DNA of 64,000 nucleotides from Thermococcus sp. AM4. GTDB lineage: Archaea; Methanobacteriota_B; Thermococci; Thermococcales; Thermococcaceae. Location: contig NC_016051.1 in NCBI RefSeq assembly GCF_000151205.2, positions 682,001-746,000 of the forward strand, in the 5' to 3' direction. Below, piece by piece: positions 8,460-17,217 of this stretch (the first letter of the stretch is position 1; each line of letters begins with the position of its first letter). Made by a program: the position numbers and the translations under genes. The notes below the pieces were generated by a model. The model was given only the letters and a program-made list of their open reading frames with translations. It did not search any database and was not told the DNA's origin.

Positions 8460-10658
8460 TCACTGCTGCGGGCAGACGTCCTTCTCGGTCGGCGGGTTCG
8501 GGTCGAGGCCCTTCCTCTGGCGTATCTGCCTGATTATCTGCTGGGCGAGCTCGTTCGGAACCCTCTTGAAGCCCGCGTGCTCGGTTGTCCAGAGGGCCTT
8601 TCCGCTGGTGGCTCCACGGATGGCTCCGGCGAACCCGAACATCTCGGCAACCGGGGCCTCGCCGATTATGATCATGACCTCGCCCTCCTGCCTCATGTCG
8701 ATGAGCTGACCGCGCCTCTGGTTGAGCTCCCTGCTGACGGCACCCATGTACTCGTAGGGTATGTTGATGATGACCTTCTGGTAGGGCTCGTAGAGGACCG
8801 GACCAGCCTTCATCATGGCGCAGTGGATGGCCGTCCTGATGGCCGGGTAGATCTGGGCCGGACCGCGGTGGACGTTGTCCTCATGGATCTTGGCGTCGTG
8901 GAGCCTGACGATGACCTTCATGACGGGCTCTTTAGCCAGTGGTCCCTCGTCCATCGCCATGTGGAAACCGTCAACCAGGAGGTCCATGACCTCGTTGAGG
9001 TACTGGATACCCTTGGTGTTGTCGAAGAACATGTTGCCGTTGTAGACGTCGACGATGCCCTTGGCAAGCTCGTAGTCCATGCCGAGCTCCGCCAACTTCT
9101 TGGCGACCTCCTTCGGGTTCTTGGGCCTGCCCTCGGGGATTATGCCCTCCCTTATTGCCTCGTAAATCTCGTCGGGCATCGGCTCGACGGTGATGTAGAA
9201 CCTGTTGTGCTTGTTCGGGGACTTTCCTTCGACGATCGGGCTCTTCTTGGTTACGCTCTCGCGGTAGACGACGATCGGCGGTGAAACGTCAACGTCGAGC
9301 TTCCACTCGGTCTTGAGCCTGTAGAGCTTTACCTCGAGGTGGAGCTCACCCATACCGCTGAGGAGGTGCTGGCCGGTCTCCTCGTCGATCTTGACGTGAA
9401 GGGTCGGGTCCTCCTTGGCGAGCTGTCTCAGAGCCTCGATGAGCTTGGGCAGGTCCTTAACGTTCTTGGCCTCTATGGCCACGGTAACGACGGGCTCGCT
9501 GGTGTAGTGGAGAGCCTCGAAGGGCTCGATCTTCTCAACTGAGACCGTCTCACCGGCCATCGCATCGCGCAGTCCTGTGACGGCGACGATGTTTCCAGCG
9601 GGAACTGCTTCCATGTTGATCCTCTCGGGACCCATGTAGATACCGACCTGCTGGATTCTGGCCTTCCTCTTGCTGTTGATGAGGTAGACCTCCTGACCGG
9701 TCTTGACGGTACCGCTCCAGACGCGGCCGGTAGCAACCTCACCGGCGTGCTTGTCGAGGATGATCTTGGTGACGACCATGACCATCTTACCCTTCGGGTC
9801 ACACTTGAGCATGGCCTGGCCGACGTCGCTGTTTATGTCTCCCCTCCAGAGGTGCGGGATCCTGTACTTCTGGGCCTCAAGCGGGTTCGGGAGGTGCCTG
9901 ACGACCATATCGAGGACGACGACGTGAAGCGGGGCCTTCTGGCGGAGCCCCTTGAGGTCGCCCTTGTTGGTGAGCTCGACGATGTCCTTGAAGGAAACGC
10001 CGGTCTTCTTCATGAACGGGACGCTGAGGGCCCAGTTGTAGTAGGCCGAACCGAAGGCGACGCTACCGTCTTCAACTTTGACCATCCACTGGCTCTTGAA
10101 CTCCTCGGGGGCGTAGCGCTTGATGAGCCTGTTGACGTCGGTGATTATCTTCGCGAACCTCTGGAGTATCTCGTTCGGGCCGAGCTTGAGCTCCTTGATG
10201 AGACGGTCAACCTTGTTGATGAAGAGAACCGGCTTGACGTACTCCCTGAGAGCCTGCCTGAGGACGGTCTCGGTCTGGGGCATAACTCCCTCAACGGCGT
10301 CCACAACTATAATCGCACCGTCGATGGCACGCATGGCCCTGGTAACGTCACCACCGAAGTCAACGTGACCCGGGGTGTCGATGAGGTTGATGAGGTAGTC
10401 CTGGCCCTCGTAGTTGTGGACCATCGAAACGTTGGCCGCGTTGATCGTAATACCCCTCGCCTGCTCCTGCTCGTCGAAGTCAAGGACGAGCTGCTTTCCG
10501 GCGAGCTCTTCGCTGATCATTCCTGCTCCGGCGAGCAGGTTATCGCTCAAAGTCGTCTTACCGTGGTCAATGTGAGCGGCGATACCCATGTTCCTGATTC
10601 TCTCAGGCTGGGTCATCAACTCCTTAATCTTCGCAATCATCTCTTCCCTTCTTCCCAT
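8460..10658 (-). CDS. fusA: Translation elongation factor 2 (aEF-2)
   Basis: A 732-residue GTPase that moves tRNA and mRNA through the ribosome. Motifs in order: G1 [10 protein letters not shown], switch I region [13 protein letters not shown]3 [11 protein letters not shown]4 NKVDRL, then the domain II-V layout. In domain IV, the loop [11 protein letters not shown] carries the histidine that becomes diphthamide in archaea. The length is normal. GGTGGTGCGTT precedes ATG 10658. It is transcribed alone from its own TATA box, and codon choice looks strongly biased, as expected for an abundant protein. Confidence 0.98.
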   Translation of the reverse strand: MGRREEMIAKIKELMTQPERIRNMGIAAHIDHGKTTLSDNLLAGAGMISEELAGKQLVLDFDEQEQARGITINAANVSMVHNYEGQDYLINLIDTPGHVDFGGDVTRAMRAIDGAIIVVDAVEGVMPQTETVLRQALREYVKPVLFINKVDRLIKELKLGPNEILQRFAKIITDVNRLIKRYAPEEFKSQWMVKVEDGSVAFGSAYYNWALSVPFMKKTGVSFKDIVELTNKGDLKGLRQKAPLHVVVLDMVVRHLPNPLEAQKYRIPHLWRGDINSDVGQAMLKCDPKGKMVMVVTKIILDKHAGEVATGRVWSGTVKTGQEVYLINSKRKARIQQVGIYMGPERINMEAVPAGNIVAVTGLRDAMAGETVSVEKIEPFEALHYTSEPVVTVAIEAKNVKDLPKLIEALRQLAKEDPTLHVKIDEETGQHLLSGMGELHLEVKLYRLKTEWKLDVDVSPPIVVYRESVTKKSPIVEGKSPNKHNRFYITVEPMPDEIYEAIREGIIPEGRPKNPKEVAKKLAELGMDYELAKGIVDVYNGNMFFDNTKGIQYLNEVMDLLVDGFHMAMDEGPLAKEPVMKVIVRLHDAKIHEDNVHRGPAQIYPAIRTAIHCAMMKAGPVLYEPYQKVIINIPYEYMGAVSRELNQRRGQLIDMRQEGEVMIIIGEAPVAEMFGFAGAIRGATSGKALWTTEHAGFKRVPNELAQQIIRQIRQRKGLDPNPPTEKDVCPQQ

Positions 10659-10705
10659 AACGCACCACCTTTGGATGAGCTTGTCGGCTTAACTTAAAAG
10701 GCTCA

Positions 10706-10715
10706 GTTATAAAGC
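10706..10715 (-). promoter_or_regulatory. TATA box of EF-2
   Basis: On the minus strand the sequence reads GCTTTATAAC, about 48 bases before the EF-2 ATG. This leaves a leader of roughly 20 bases that contains the GGTGGT ribosome site. Confidence 0.6.
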
Positions 10716-10751
10716 TTTTCCCCGAAAGCGGAAGGGTGTTTGGGAAGAGGA

Positions 10752-11831
10752 TCAGAGACCGAGGAGTCCCCGAACTAACTTTTGAACCCTCTCAACCTCC
10801 GAACTCCTGGCGTAAACCCCCCACCTCCAGTGGGTGTCCTTCAGATCGAAGAGCGAGCGGACCAATGGAGAAACGTCGCTCAGCCTCTTCAGCTCTCCGC
10901 CCGCTAAAACGAAGGCGTTCTTCTCTTCGAACTTCGGCTTCGGCGGGTAATCGAGCAGCGCGAGGTGCCCGAACTCGGCTTCGAGCTCTTTCCTCAGCTC
11001 TTCAACGAGGTCCTTTTCAAGGGGTTCGGAGCTCCAGACGACGCGCTTGTAGAGTCTCCGTGAGTCTATTGCACGAACGAGCTCCCTAACCTCGGCCCTC
11101 TCACTCCTCCTAAGCCTGGCCACGAGGTCGATCTCGTCCATGAGGCGTATCTCGTCGAGCGGAATTCCCTCCAGCTTAACTGCCTCAACGAGCATTGCCC
11201 CCGCTATTCTGGAAACGTGGTGGAGGTAAACGGTCGGGTACATCATGCTCCTCGCCAGGAGAAGGTTCTGGGCTGCCATGATGCCCTTCTCCAGAACCAC
11301 GAGCCTCTCCCCGTCCCAGCGGAGGTTCCTTATCAGTCTGTCAAGATCCACGAGGCCGTAGGCGACGCCGGTGTAATAAGCGTCCCTGACGAGGTAGTCC
11401 ATTCTATCGGCGTCGATGTCGCCGCTGACGACGGGATGCTTTAGGAGCCGGAGAAACTCCCCGATGGAGTAGGATTCCTCGATGATATCCCTGATCTTAC
11501 CGTTCTTGACGAACCACTCCGTGTTCCCCTCGTGCCTTGGATAGATGACCTCAAGGGTGTGGGAGAAGGGGTACTGGCCGAGATCGTGGAGCAGAGCGGC
11601 GTAGATAACCCCCTCATCAACATCGGGGTTGCGGTTCGCTATCTTCCCGGCGAGGTGAAACGTTCCGAGGGAGTGCTCGAAGCGGGTGTGCCTGGCGGTG
11701 GGATAGGCGAGAAACACGAAACCCAGCTGGGTTATCCTCCTGAGCCTCTGAAACTCCGGAGTATCGACGAGCTTAACCGCGAAATCGTCGAGCTCTATCG
11801 TCCCATGAACGGGGCCATGAACGAGCTTCAT
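10752..11831 (-). CDS. HD-domain phosphohydrolase (dGTPase/SAMHD1-like)
   Basis: A 359-residue protein of the COG1078 type. The metal motifs are present: RHTRFEHSLG supplies the first His, LLHDLGQYPFSH the HD pair, and DADRMDYLVRD the last Asp. Known relatives hydrolyse deoxynucleoside triphosphates; the substrate here is inferred. The C-terminal third is alpha-helical and charged. The start is ten bases downstream of the RelE stop, so it can be read from the same leftward message as UPF0179 and the toxin-antitoxin pair. Confidence 0.88.
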   Translation of the reverse strand: MKLVHGPVHGTIELDDFAVKLVDTPEFQRLRRITQLGFVFLAYPTARHTRFEHSLGTFHLAGKIANRNPDVDEGVIYAALLHDLGQYPFSHTLEVIYPRHEGNTEWFVKNGKIRDIIEESYSIGEFLRLLKHPVVSGDIDADRMDYLVRDAYYTGVAYGLVDLDRLIRNLRWDGERLVVLEKGIMAAQNLLLARSMMYPTVYLHHVSRIAGAMLVEAVKLEGIPLDEIRLMDEIDLVARLRRSERAEVRELVRAIDSRRLYKRVVWSSEPLEKDLVEELRKELEAEFGHLALLDYPPKPKFEEKNAFVLAGGELKRLSDVSPLVRSLFDLKDTHWRWGVYARSSEVERVQKLVRGLLGL

Positions 11832-11840
11832 AGGGATCCC

Positions 11841-12104
11841 TCAGTAAACGTTCTCGCGCTTTCCAATTTTCAGAACCTTTATCACTTTTTCACGTTTCTG
11901 ATACTCGAATATTATCCGGTATTCCCCCACCCTGAGACGGTATACGTTTTGGTATCCCCTAAGCTTTTGGACATCGAGCCTCGCAAGAGGAAAGAAAGCC
12001 AGTTTAGAAATGCGATCCTTAATTAACTCCCTTTCCTTTTCAGGAACATCTAAAAGCTCCTTAGCAGCCTTTCTGCTGATGAGGATCTTGTTCTCAAAGC
12101 TCAT
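11841..12104 (-). CDS. relE: RelE/ParE-type toxin
   Basis: An 87-residue basic protein. The hallmarks of archaeal RelE are all visible: KAAKELLDVP near the start, a central LRGYQNVYRLRVGEYRIIFEY block, and a KVLKIGKRENVY end. Family members cut mRNA on the ribosome. Its ATG lies inside the end of the antitoxin gene (11-base overlap), the usual arrangement that links their translation. It sits in the middle of an otherwise housekeeping leftward transcript. Confidence 0.9.
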   Translation of the reverse strand: MSFENKILISRKAAKELLDVPEKERELIKDRISKLAFFPLARLDVQKLRGYQNVYRLRVGEYRIIFEYQKREKVIKVLKIGKRENVY

Positions 12105-12276
12105 CCTTTACCACGTCCCAGCTAAGGAACTCGTCTTTCCTTCGTTCCTCAACGGCCTTCTTCTCCCATTCCTCCGGTTCAACTTCTTCTATAAGCTGGA
12201 GGTTGACCTCAATAAGCTCGCGGAGGAACCTCTCCAGCTCGTCAACCCTGTGGAGTATATCAGCAAGGGTGTTCAT
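12094..12276 (-). CDS. relB: RelB-type antitoxin
   Basis: A 60-residue acidic, helical protein beginning MNTLADILHRVDELERF, with a C-terminal tail EFLSWDVVKDEL that probably wraps the toxin. The identification rests on position, size and charge opposite to RelE; archaeal RelB sequences vary a lot. ATG 12276 is chosen over GTG 12279 because GGAGGTGGTGTG stands before it. It would bind the toxin and may repress its own operon. Confidence 0.8.
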   Translation of the reverse strand: MNTLADILHRVDELERFLRELIEVNLQLIEEVEPEEWEKKAVEERRKDEFLSWDVVKDEL

Positions 12277-12312
12277 CACACCACCTCCGGGAATGGAAAA
12301 AGAAAGAAAACC

Positions 12313-12741
12313 TCAATCCTTCTCCCTGACGACGCGGACGAGCTTGTACCTCTTACCACCGCACTCGACGTCGTCGAGGATCTCAAGGATCTTTACGGTA
12401 TCACCTTCAAAGAGTCCCTCCGGCTTTACGAGGTCTGCTTTCTCAGGATCCGGACAGTCCACGAACTTCAGCGTCACCTTTGAGCCCACTATGGCCGTCC
12501 TTGGATCAACGAGTAGCTCTATCGCCGGCTCGACGACCTCAACGACCCTGACCTTGCCCTCGTGCAACGGGCAGGAGTGCTCTATGTTCCTGACCTTGAC
12601 TATCTTGTAGCGCCTTCCGGGTTCGAGGTTTCCAACGCAGACCCTTGCCAGCCTGCAGCTCTTGCACGGTTCAGCGGGCCCGTAATAGATGAACTCAACC
12701 CCGGGCTTTGCAAGCTTTTCCCCAACCAGTGTGATGACCAC
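12313..12741 (-). CDS. UPF0179 family protein
   Basis: A 142-residue archaeal protein of unknown function. It carries paired cysteines ([10 protein letters not shown] near residue 25 and a later [11 protein letters not shown]) that could bind a metal, and a family-typical [11 protein letters not shown] segment. GTG 12741 is preferred to GTG 12750 because GGGAGG then sits eight bases before it, and the start then reads VVITLVGEK as in Pyrococcus. It is first in the leftward run with RelB, RelE and the HD protein. Confidence 0.85.
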   Translation of the reverse strand: MVITLVGEKLAKPGVEFIYYGPAEPCKSCRLARVCVGNLEPGRRYKIVKVRNIEHSCPLHEGKVRVVEVVEPAIELLVDPRTAIVGSKVTLKFVDCPDPEKADLVKPEGLFEGDTVKILEILDDVECGGKRYKLVRVVREKD

Positions 12742-12774
12742 CTTAAACACCTCCCAGCTCTGAAGACATGACCG

Positions 12775-13815
12775 TTAGATGACTCCCGTGATTTTAGCGG
12801 CCTTCTCCGCTGCCTCCCACGTGAGGCCCTCCTTCCCGAGGATGGTGTAGCGTTCGGGCCTTATGGTGTGGGCTATCGTGAGGGCCTTGATTATAATCTC
12901 GGGATCGATTCCAAGCTCGTATGCGTTGGTAGGTGCGCCCACCCTCTTTAAGGTTTCCCTAACGCGCTCCCATTTGAGACCGTGAAGGTAGGCCATTATT
13001 ATCGTCCCGACCCCGCACTGCTCCCCGTGGAGGGCCGGCTTTGGAGCGAGCATGTCGAGGGCGTGGCTGAAGAGGTGCTCCGCCCCGCTCGCCGGTCTTG
13101 AAGAACCCGCTATGCTCATCGCAACGCCGCTGCTTATGAGCCCCTTGATGACCTTCCTCACGCTCTCCTCGTTGCCGAGCCGGATTATATCGGCGTTCCT
13201 CATGACCATCTTGGCGCTCATGAGCGAGAGAGATGCCGCGTACTCGCTGTAGTACTCGCCGCGAATTCTATGGGCCAGCTGCCAGTCCTTGACTGCGGTT
13301 AAGTTGCTTATTATGTCCCCGACCCCGGCCGCGAGGTAGCGGTAGGGCGCGGTTTTTATGACCTTAACGTCCGCTATGACCGCTATCGGGGGCCTGGCCT
13401 TCACCGACGTTTTGGCCCCCAAGTCCCTTATTGAGGCGTTGGCGCTCGCTATTCCATCGTGCGAAGCGGTGGTTGGAAAGCTGACGAAAGGAATTCCCAG
13501 GCGGTAGGAGGAGAGCTTTGCGACGTCGATTATGCTGCCCCCTCCAACCGCGATCATCCAGTCGGCGGGGGTTTCCCGGGCTATTCTCATAATCCTTTCC
13601 ACTTCATCCATCGTGGCCCCCTTGACGACGACACCAGAAACTTCAAACTCCCTGGAAAGGTTCTCCTCAACCTCCTCTCCCGCTATCTTTTTCGTTCTGG
13701 GGCCGTAGAGAACGAGAGCCCTCTCACCGAGCTTAAGCCTCTTCGCAACGCTCACGGTTTCTCCAGCCAAACTCTCGCCCAAGAGCACTTCCCGCGGAAG
13801 CTCCATCAGGTGCAC
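12775..13815 (-). CDS. egsA: sn-Glycerol-1-phosphate dehydrogenase
   Basis: A 346-residue NAD(P)H-dependent enzyme that reduces dihydroxyacetone phosphate to sn-glycerol-1-phosphate, the backbone of archaeal ether lipids. Seen in the sequence are the nucleotide-binding AVGGGSIIDVAK, the FVSFPTTASHDGIAS block, and metal-site regions DIISN, AEHLFSHALD and LHGEQCGVG. GTG 13815 is chosen because GAGGTG lies six bases before it and the product then begins with HLMELPREV, as in Pyrococcus; GTG 13824 is the alternative. It has its own promoter (TTTTTAAGTCC). Confidence 0.95.
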   Translation of the reverse strand: MHLMELPREVLLGESLAGETVSVAKRLKLGERALVLYGPRTKKIAGEEVEENLSREFEVSGVVVKGATMDEVERIMRIARETPADWMIAVGGGSIIDVAKLSSYRLGIPFVSFPTTASHDGIASANASIRDLGAKTSVKARPPIAVIADVKVIKTAPYRYLAAGVGDIISNLTAVKDWQLAHRIRGEYYSEYAASLSLMSAKMVMRNADIIRLGNEESVRKVIKGLISSGVAMSIAGSSRPASGAEHLFSHALDMLAPKPALHGEQCGVGTIIMAYLHGLKWERVRETLKRVGAPTNAYELGIDPEIIIKALTIAHTIRPERYTILGKEGLTWEAAEKAAKITGVI

Positions 13816-13979
13816 TTTCTTCACCTCATTTAACTAAGGTACCTGGACTTAAAAATTGATTGGAGGTTAAAGTATCCCGTCCGGTGGGCACTTGAGGTGT
13901 TAGTGGCGCGAGGATATACGAAATCCATAAATATCATGACTTCCCACTTCTGATAGTTTTATACTCACAGGTGATGCTC

Positions 13980-16900
13980 ATGGCGTACTGGGCTAAAACT
14001 TACGGGCCAGGCGAAGCTAAGGCTGTGGCTGTTGATAGGGACGGGGATATTATTGTTGTTGGGGAAAGGGAAGGAGACGGCTTCGTGGCTCGGCTTGACC
14101 GGGATGGAAATGTGAAGTGGTTTAAGACGTATGGAGGGGACAAAGACGATGTATTCAATGATGTGAAGATTGCTCCCAACGGAGATATAATCGTGGCGGG
14201 ATACACTGAGAGTTTTGGAGTTGGGGGCAGGAGCGTTTGGGTTCTTAGACTTGATGAGGAGGGTAATGTGAAATGGCAGAAGACATATGGGGGGAAATAC
14301 AGTGATGGGGCTTCTTCAGTTGCCATATCATCAAATGGGGATATTATTGTCGCTGGTTATACTTGGAGCTTCGGCGCTGGTTGGAGTGATTTTTGGGTTC
14401 TCCGTTTGGATGAGAATGGGAATCTCAAATGGCAAAAAACATATGGTGGAGAGTGGGATGAGAGAGCTGAGACAGTTGCTATTGCCCCAAATGGTGACAT
14501 AATCGTAGCTGGTTATACTGAGAGTTTTGGGACTGAAGGTAGAAACGTTTGGGTTCTTCGTTTGGACGAGAATGGAAATGTCAAATGGCAAAGAATATAC
14601 AAAGGAAACTATTATAGTGAAGCTTTAATGGTTTCCATAGCTAAAAATAACGATACAACTGTTGCGGGTTATACAAAAGGCCTCAACACTAGCAGTCATG
14701 ACGTCTGGGTTCTCAAGCTTGATGAGAATGGAAATATCAAGTGGCAGAAAACATATAGCGGAAACAAGGATGATATAGCCAACGCAGTTACCATTGCAGA
14801 AAACGGTGACGTGATAGTGGCTGGAGGAACTAAAAGCTTTGGCATGGGCTCTTATGACGTTTGGGTTCTTCGTTTGGACGAGAATGGAAATGTCAAATGG
14901 CAAAAAACATATGGTGGAAGCAGTAGTGATCATGCTAACGCTGTTGCTATCGCTCCAAATGGGGACATTATTATCTCAGGTTGCACCAAAAGCTTTGGCA
15001 TGGGTTCTTATGAGGTTTGGGTTCTTAGACTTCCCTCAAACGGAGAATTGCCTAACTGTGACTTCTGCATGGACTCAAACGCCCAAATTATCGAAACTAA
15101 TGCTAAAGTTCTGGAAACTACATGCGAAGTTCTAAGTGGGGTTAAAAAGGGCCTTCTTGGTAAGCTTATTAAAAAAGAATTGGTAAGTAAATCATCAAGT
15201 GCGAGGATCAATGAAATCTCAGTAAAACCACAGATTCAGTATTATCTCGACCTAGAGCTCAAACATAGCCTTCAAGACTTTCTCACACTCTCAATCCCCC
15301 AGCTCATAGAAGGCACTGATTCAATCATTAAGTTCTCGGTCAAAAACGACTTTACGAACTCCCTCAAACTCACCCTCGACCTCTCGGAAAACGACTTCCT
15401 TGACTTTGAAACGACTTCTCTCGAATTTCCAGAGTTAAAGAAGGATCAAGAAGTTTCCAAGAGCCTTACCGTAACCCCCAAACATGCGGGAAACTTTGAC
15501 TTTAGAATCAAGGTTAGAGCAATAGTAGACGGCATCGAGCTTGAAACTGAAAAGGTAATTCCAATAAAAATCAAAGAGCACCCAGCCAAGAGAAGACTCA
15601 AAGAATGCGTTGAACTCTCAACCTCGGATCTAATAGAAGAGATCCCCTCCACCATAGAGGCACAGGTGGACAACACCGTTGCCGGCACCCTCAAACTCAT
15701 CCTTGACTTCTCCGATAATGACTTCTTCGATTTTGAAACCACCACCTTGGAGTTCCCAGAGCTGAAAAAGGGCCAAAAGATCTCGAAGAGCCTCGCGGTA
15801 ACGCCGAAATACGCTGGCAGTTTTGACTTCCGCGTCAAAATTAAAGCTATAGCAGATGGCATCGAGTTTGAGACTGAAAAGGTCATTCCGGTTGAAGTCG
15901 CCGAAAAGACGACAACACCAGCTCATCCCACGCCCCGGACTCCAGCAACACCAGTCACCCCAGTTACTCCAACGCTCCAGGCAGTAACTCCAACTCCAGC
16001 ACTCCAGCCGGCAACACCGATAACTCCCTCCCCCTCCTATCCGGTCCTCAGATCTTTCCCGGCCGAACTGTTGAGCATTTATGAGCCGTTGGAAGAGCTC
16101 GGCAGAGGAGGATTTGCCAGAGTCTTTAAGGCCAAACGCAAGAAGGACGGTGAGATCGTTGCCGTGAAAGTTCCCCTCAGCTTAGACCCGGTGACGGGCA
16201 AATCCTTCCTCCGCGAGATAGAGAACTGGGTTCACCTAAAACATCCAAATATTGTGAAAGTTTACGACTACAACATTCTGCCGGTTCCGTTCTTCGAGAT
16301 GGAGTACTGCGAGAGCTCGCTGGAAAGACTTCCAGTGCCGATAAACCCAAAAGAAGCCGCTTTGCTCGTCTTCAACATCGCCGAGGGCCTCAAGTATGCA
16401 CACTCAAAGGGCATCATCCACCGCGACCTAAAGCCGAGCAACATTCTCCTGAAGCAGGGAATACCCAAAATAAGCGACTGGGGGCTAAGCAAGGTTCTCG
16501 GTAAGAGCGGGACGACGACAACGAGCTTTACAGCCCTTTACGCGGCCCCTGAACAGTTCAGCAGGTCGAGGTTTGGGCCGACGGACGAGAGAACCGACAT
16601 CTGGCAGCTGGGAGTAATCTTCTACCAGCTCGTTACCGGAAAGTTGCCCTTTGACAGTGAGGATCCCTTCGAGCTTATGTTCCTGATAATGAACGAGGAA
16701 CCCCTCAAGCCGAGCGAACTGAACCCGGAAGCCAAGGAGGTCGAGCCGATAATCCTCAGGATGATAGCAAAGCGCAAGGAGGACAGGTACGAGAGCGCAG
16801 TAGAGCTCCAGAGTGACCTTGCCAGCTACCTCGGAATAGAGTTCAGGCGCGAGCTGAAAAGGAGCAGAACGATGGGGGATAAGCGTTTGGTGGTATACTA

Positions 16901-17123
16901 CCTCGGGAACCTCCTGATAATGAGCGTCAAGATGGGGAACCTGAGCGGTGCCTACAAGTACGCGAGCGATTTTGCGATGCTGACGAGTGGAGAGCTTAAG
17001 GAGGAGTTTGAATCTCTGGCGAGCCAGTTCAAGCTCCGCCTTGAGGAGGGACTTGAGATTCCGGTCGAGCTGATTGAGAAAACAGACGTGCTCGTGCACA
17101 GGGCGATGGTTCTGGCTCGCTGA
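13980..17123 (+). CDS. Seven-repeat beta-propeller / duplicated beta domain / Ser-Thr protein kinase fusion
   Basis: A 1047-residue protein. Residues 1 to about 350 hold seven ~52-residue repeats, each with a DxNGNVKWxKTYGG core, then AIAPNGDIIVAGYT, then VWVLRLD, as in a seven-bladed propeller. Two nearly identical ~100-residue beta domains follow (about 425-640, each with DFETT, LEFPELKK and AGxFDFR), then a Thr/Pro linker (about 643-690). A complete kinase domain comes last: GRGGFARV loop at 708, Lys730 in VAVKV, HRDLKPSN with Asp816, DWG at 833 and APEQ, plus a helical tail. No signal peptide or membrane helix is seen, so the sensor and kinase should both be in the cytoplasm. The propeller DNA is AT-richer than the kinase DNA. 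ATG 13980 follows GGTGATGCTC. Confidence 0.9.
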   Translation: MAYWAKTYGPGEAKAVAVDRDGDIIVVGEREGDGFVARLDRDGNVKWFKTYGGDKDDVFNDVKIAPNGDIIVAGYTESFGVGGRSVWVLRLDEEGNVKWQKTYGGKYSDGASSVAISSNGDIIVAGYTWSFGAGWSDFWVLRLDENGNLKWQKTYGGEWDERAETVAIAPNGDIIVAGYTESFGTEGRNVWVLRLDENGNVKWQRIYKGNYYSEALMVSIAKNNDTTVAGYTKGLNTSSHDVWVLKLDENGNIKWQKTYSGNKDDIANAVTIAENGDVIVAGGTKSFGMGSYDVWVLRLDENGNVKWQKTYGGSSSDHANAVAIAPNGDIIISGCTKSFGMGSYEVWVLRLPSNGELPNCDFCMDSNAQIIETNAKVLETTCEVLSGVKKGLLGKLIKKELVSKSSSARINEISVKPQIQYYLDLELKHSLQDFLTLSIPQLIEGTDSIIKFSVKNDFTNSLKLTLDLSENDFLDFETTSLEFPELKKDQEVSKSLTVTPKHAGNFDFRIKVRAIVDGIELETEKVIPIKIKEHPAKRRLKECVELSTSDLIEEIPSTIEAQVDNTVAGTLKLILDFSDNDFFDFETTTLEFPELKKGQKISKSLAVTPKYAGSFDFRVKIKAIADGIEFETEKVIPVEVAEKTTTPAHPTPRTPATPVTPVTPTLQAVTPTPALQPATPITPSPSYPVLRSFPAELLSIYEPLEELGRGGFARVFKAKRKKDGEIVAVKVPLSLDPVTGKSFLREIENWVHLKHPNIVKVYDYNILPVPFFEMEYCESSLERLPVPINPKEAALLVFNIAEGLKYAHSKGIIHRDLKPSNILLKQGIPKISDWGLSKVLGKSGTTTTSFTALYAAPEQFSRSRFGPTDERTDIWQLGVIFYQLVTGKLPFDSEDPFELMFLIMNEEPLKPSELNPEAKEVEPIILRMIAKRKEDRYESAVELQSDLASYLGIEFRRELKRSRTMGDKRLVVYYLGNLLIMSVKMGNLSGAYKYASDFAMLTSGELKEEFESLASQFKLRLEEGLEIPVELIEKTDVLVHRAMVLAR
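14545..14904 (+). repeat. Near-identical DNA repeats inside the propeller region
   Basis: The 48 bases at 14545-14592 recur without change at 14857-14904, an offset of 312 bases or exactly two 52-residue blades. Other blades share shorter runs of the same sequence. Such DNA-level identity points to recent duplication or gene conversion of blades. Confidence 0.8.
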
Positions 17124-17130
17124 CTTTCAT

Positions 17131-17203
17131 TGTTTCCTCTCATACAGGGAAATATTTAGGGAATGTTTCCCGACATAGAGGGAAATATTTAAATGATGTT
17201 TCC
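17131..17203 (+). promoter_or_regulatory. Tandem 33-bp repeats with internal inverted repeat, AAA ATPase promoter
   Basis: Two units of 33 bases (17131-17163, 17164-17196) share TGTTTCC, nine variable bases, and GGGAAATATTTA; a third TGTTTCC stands at 17197-17203. Within each unit TTTCC and GGAAA form an inverted repeat. The second AAATATTTAAAT (17183-17194) serves as the TATA box, about 25-30 bases before the ATG. The spacing of about three DNA turns suggests a regulator bound side by side on one DNA face, possibly the ATPase itself. Confidence 0.65.
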
Positions 17204-17217
17204 TCCTATGAGAGACC

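Noticed and set aside
12731-12765. GTGATGA followed later by CTGA, resembling a C/D sRNA
   Set aside because: The gap to CTGA is about 22 bases, no C' and D boxes follow at the proper spacing, and the motif lies over the start of the UPF0179 gene.
15905-16045. CCA/ACT-rich repetitive DNA in the kinase gene
   Set aside because: It encodes the Thr/Pro linker between domains and stays in frame.
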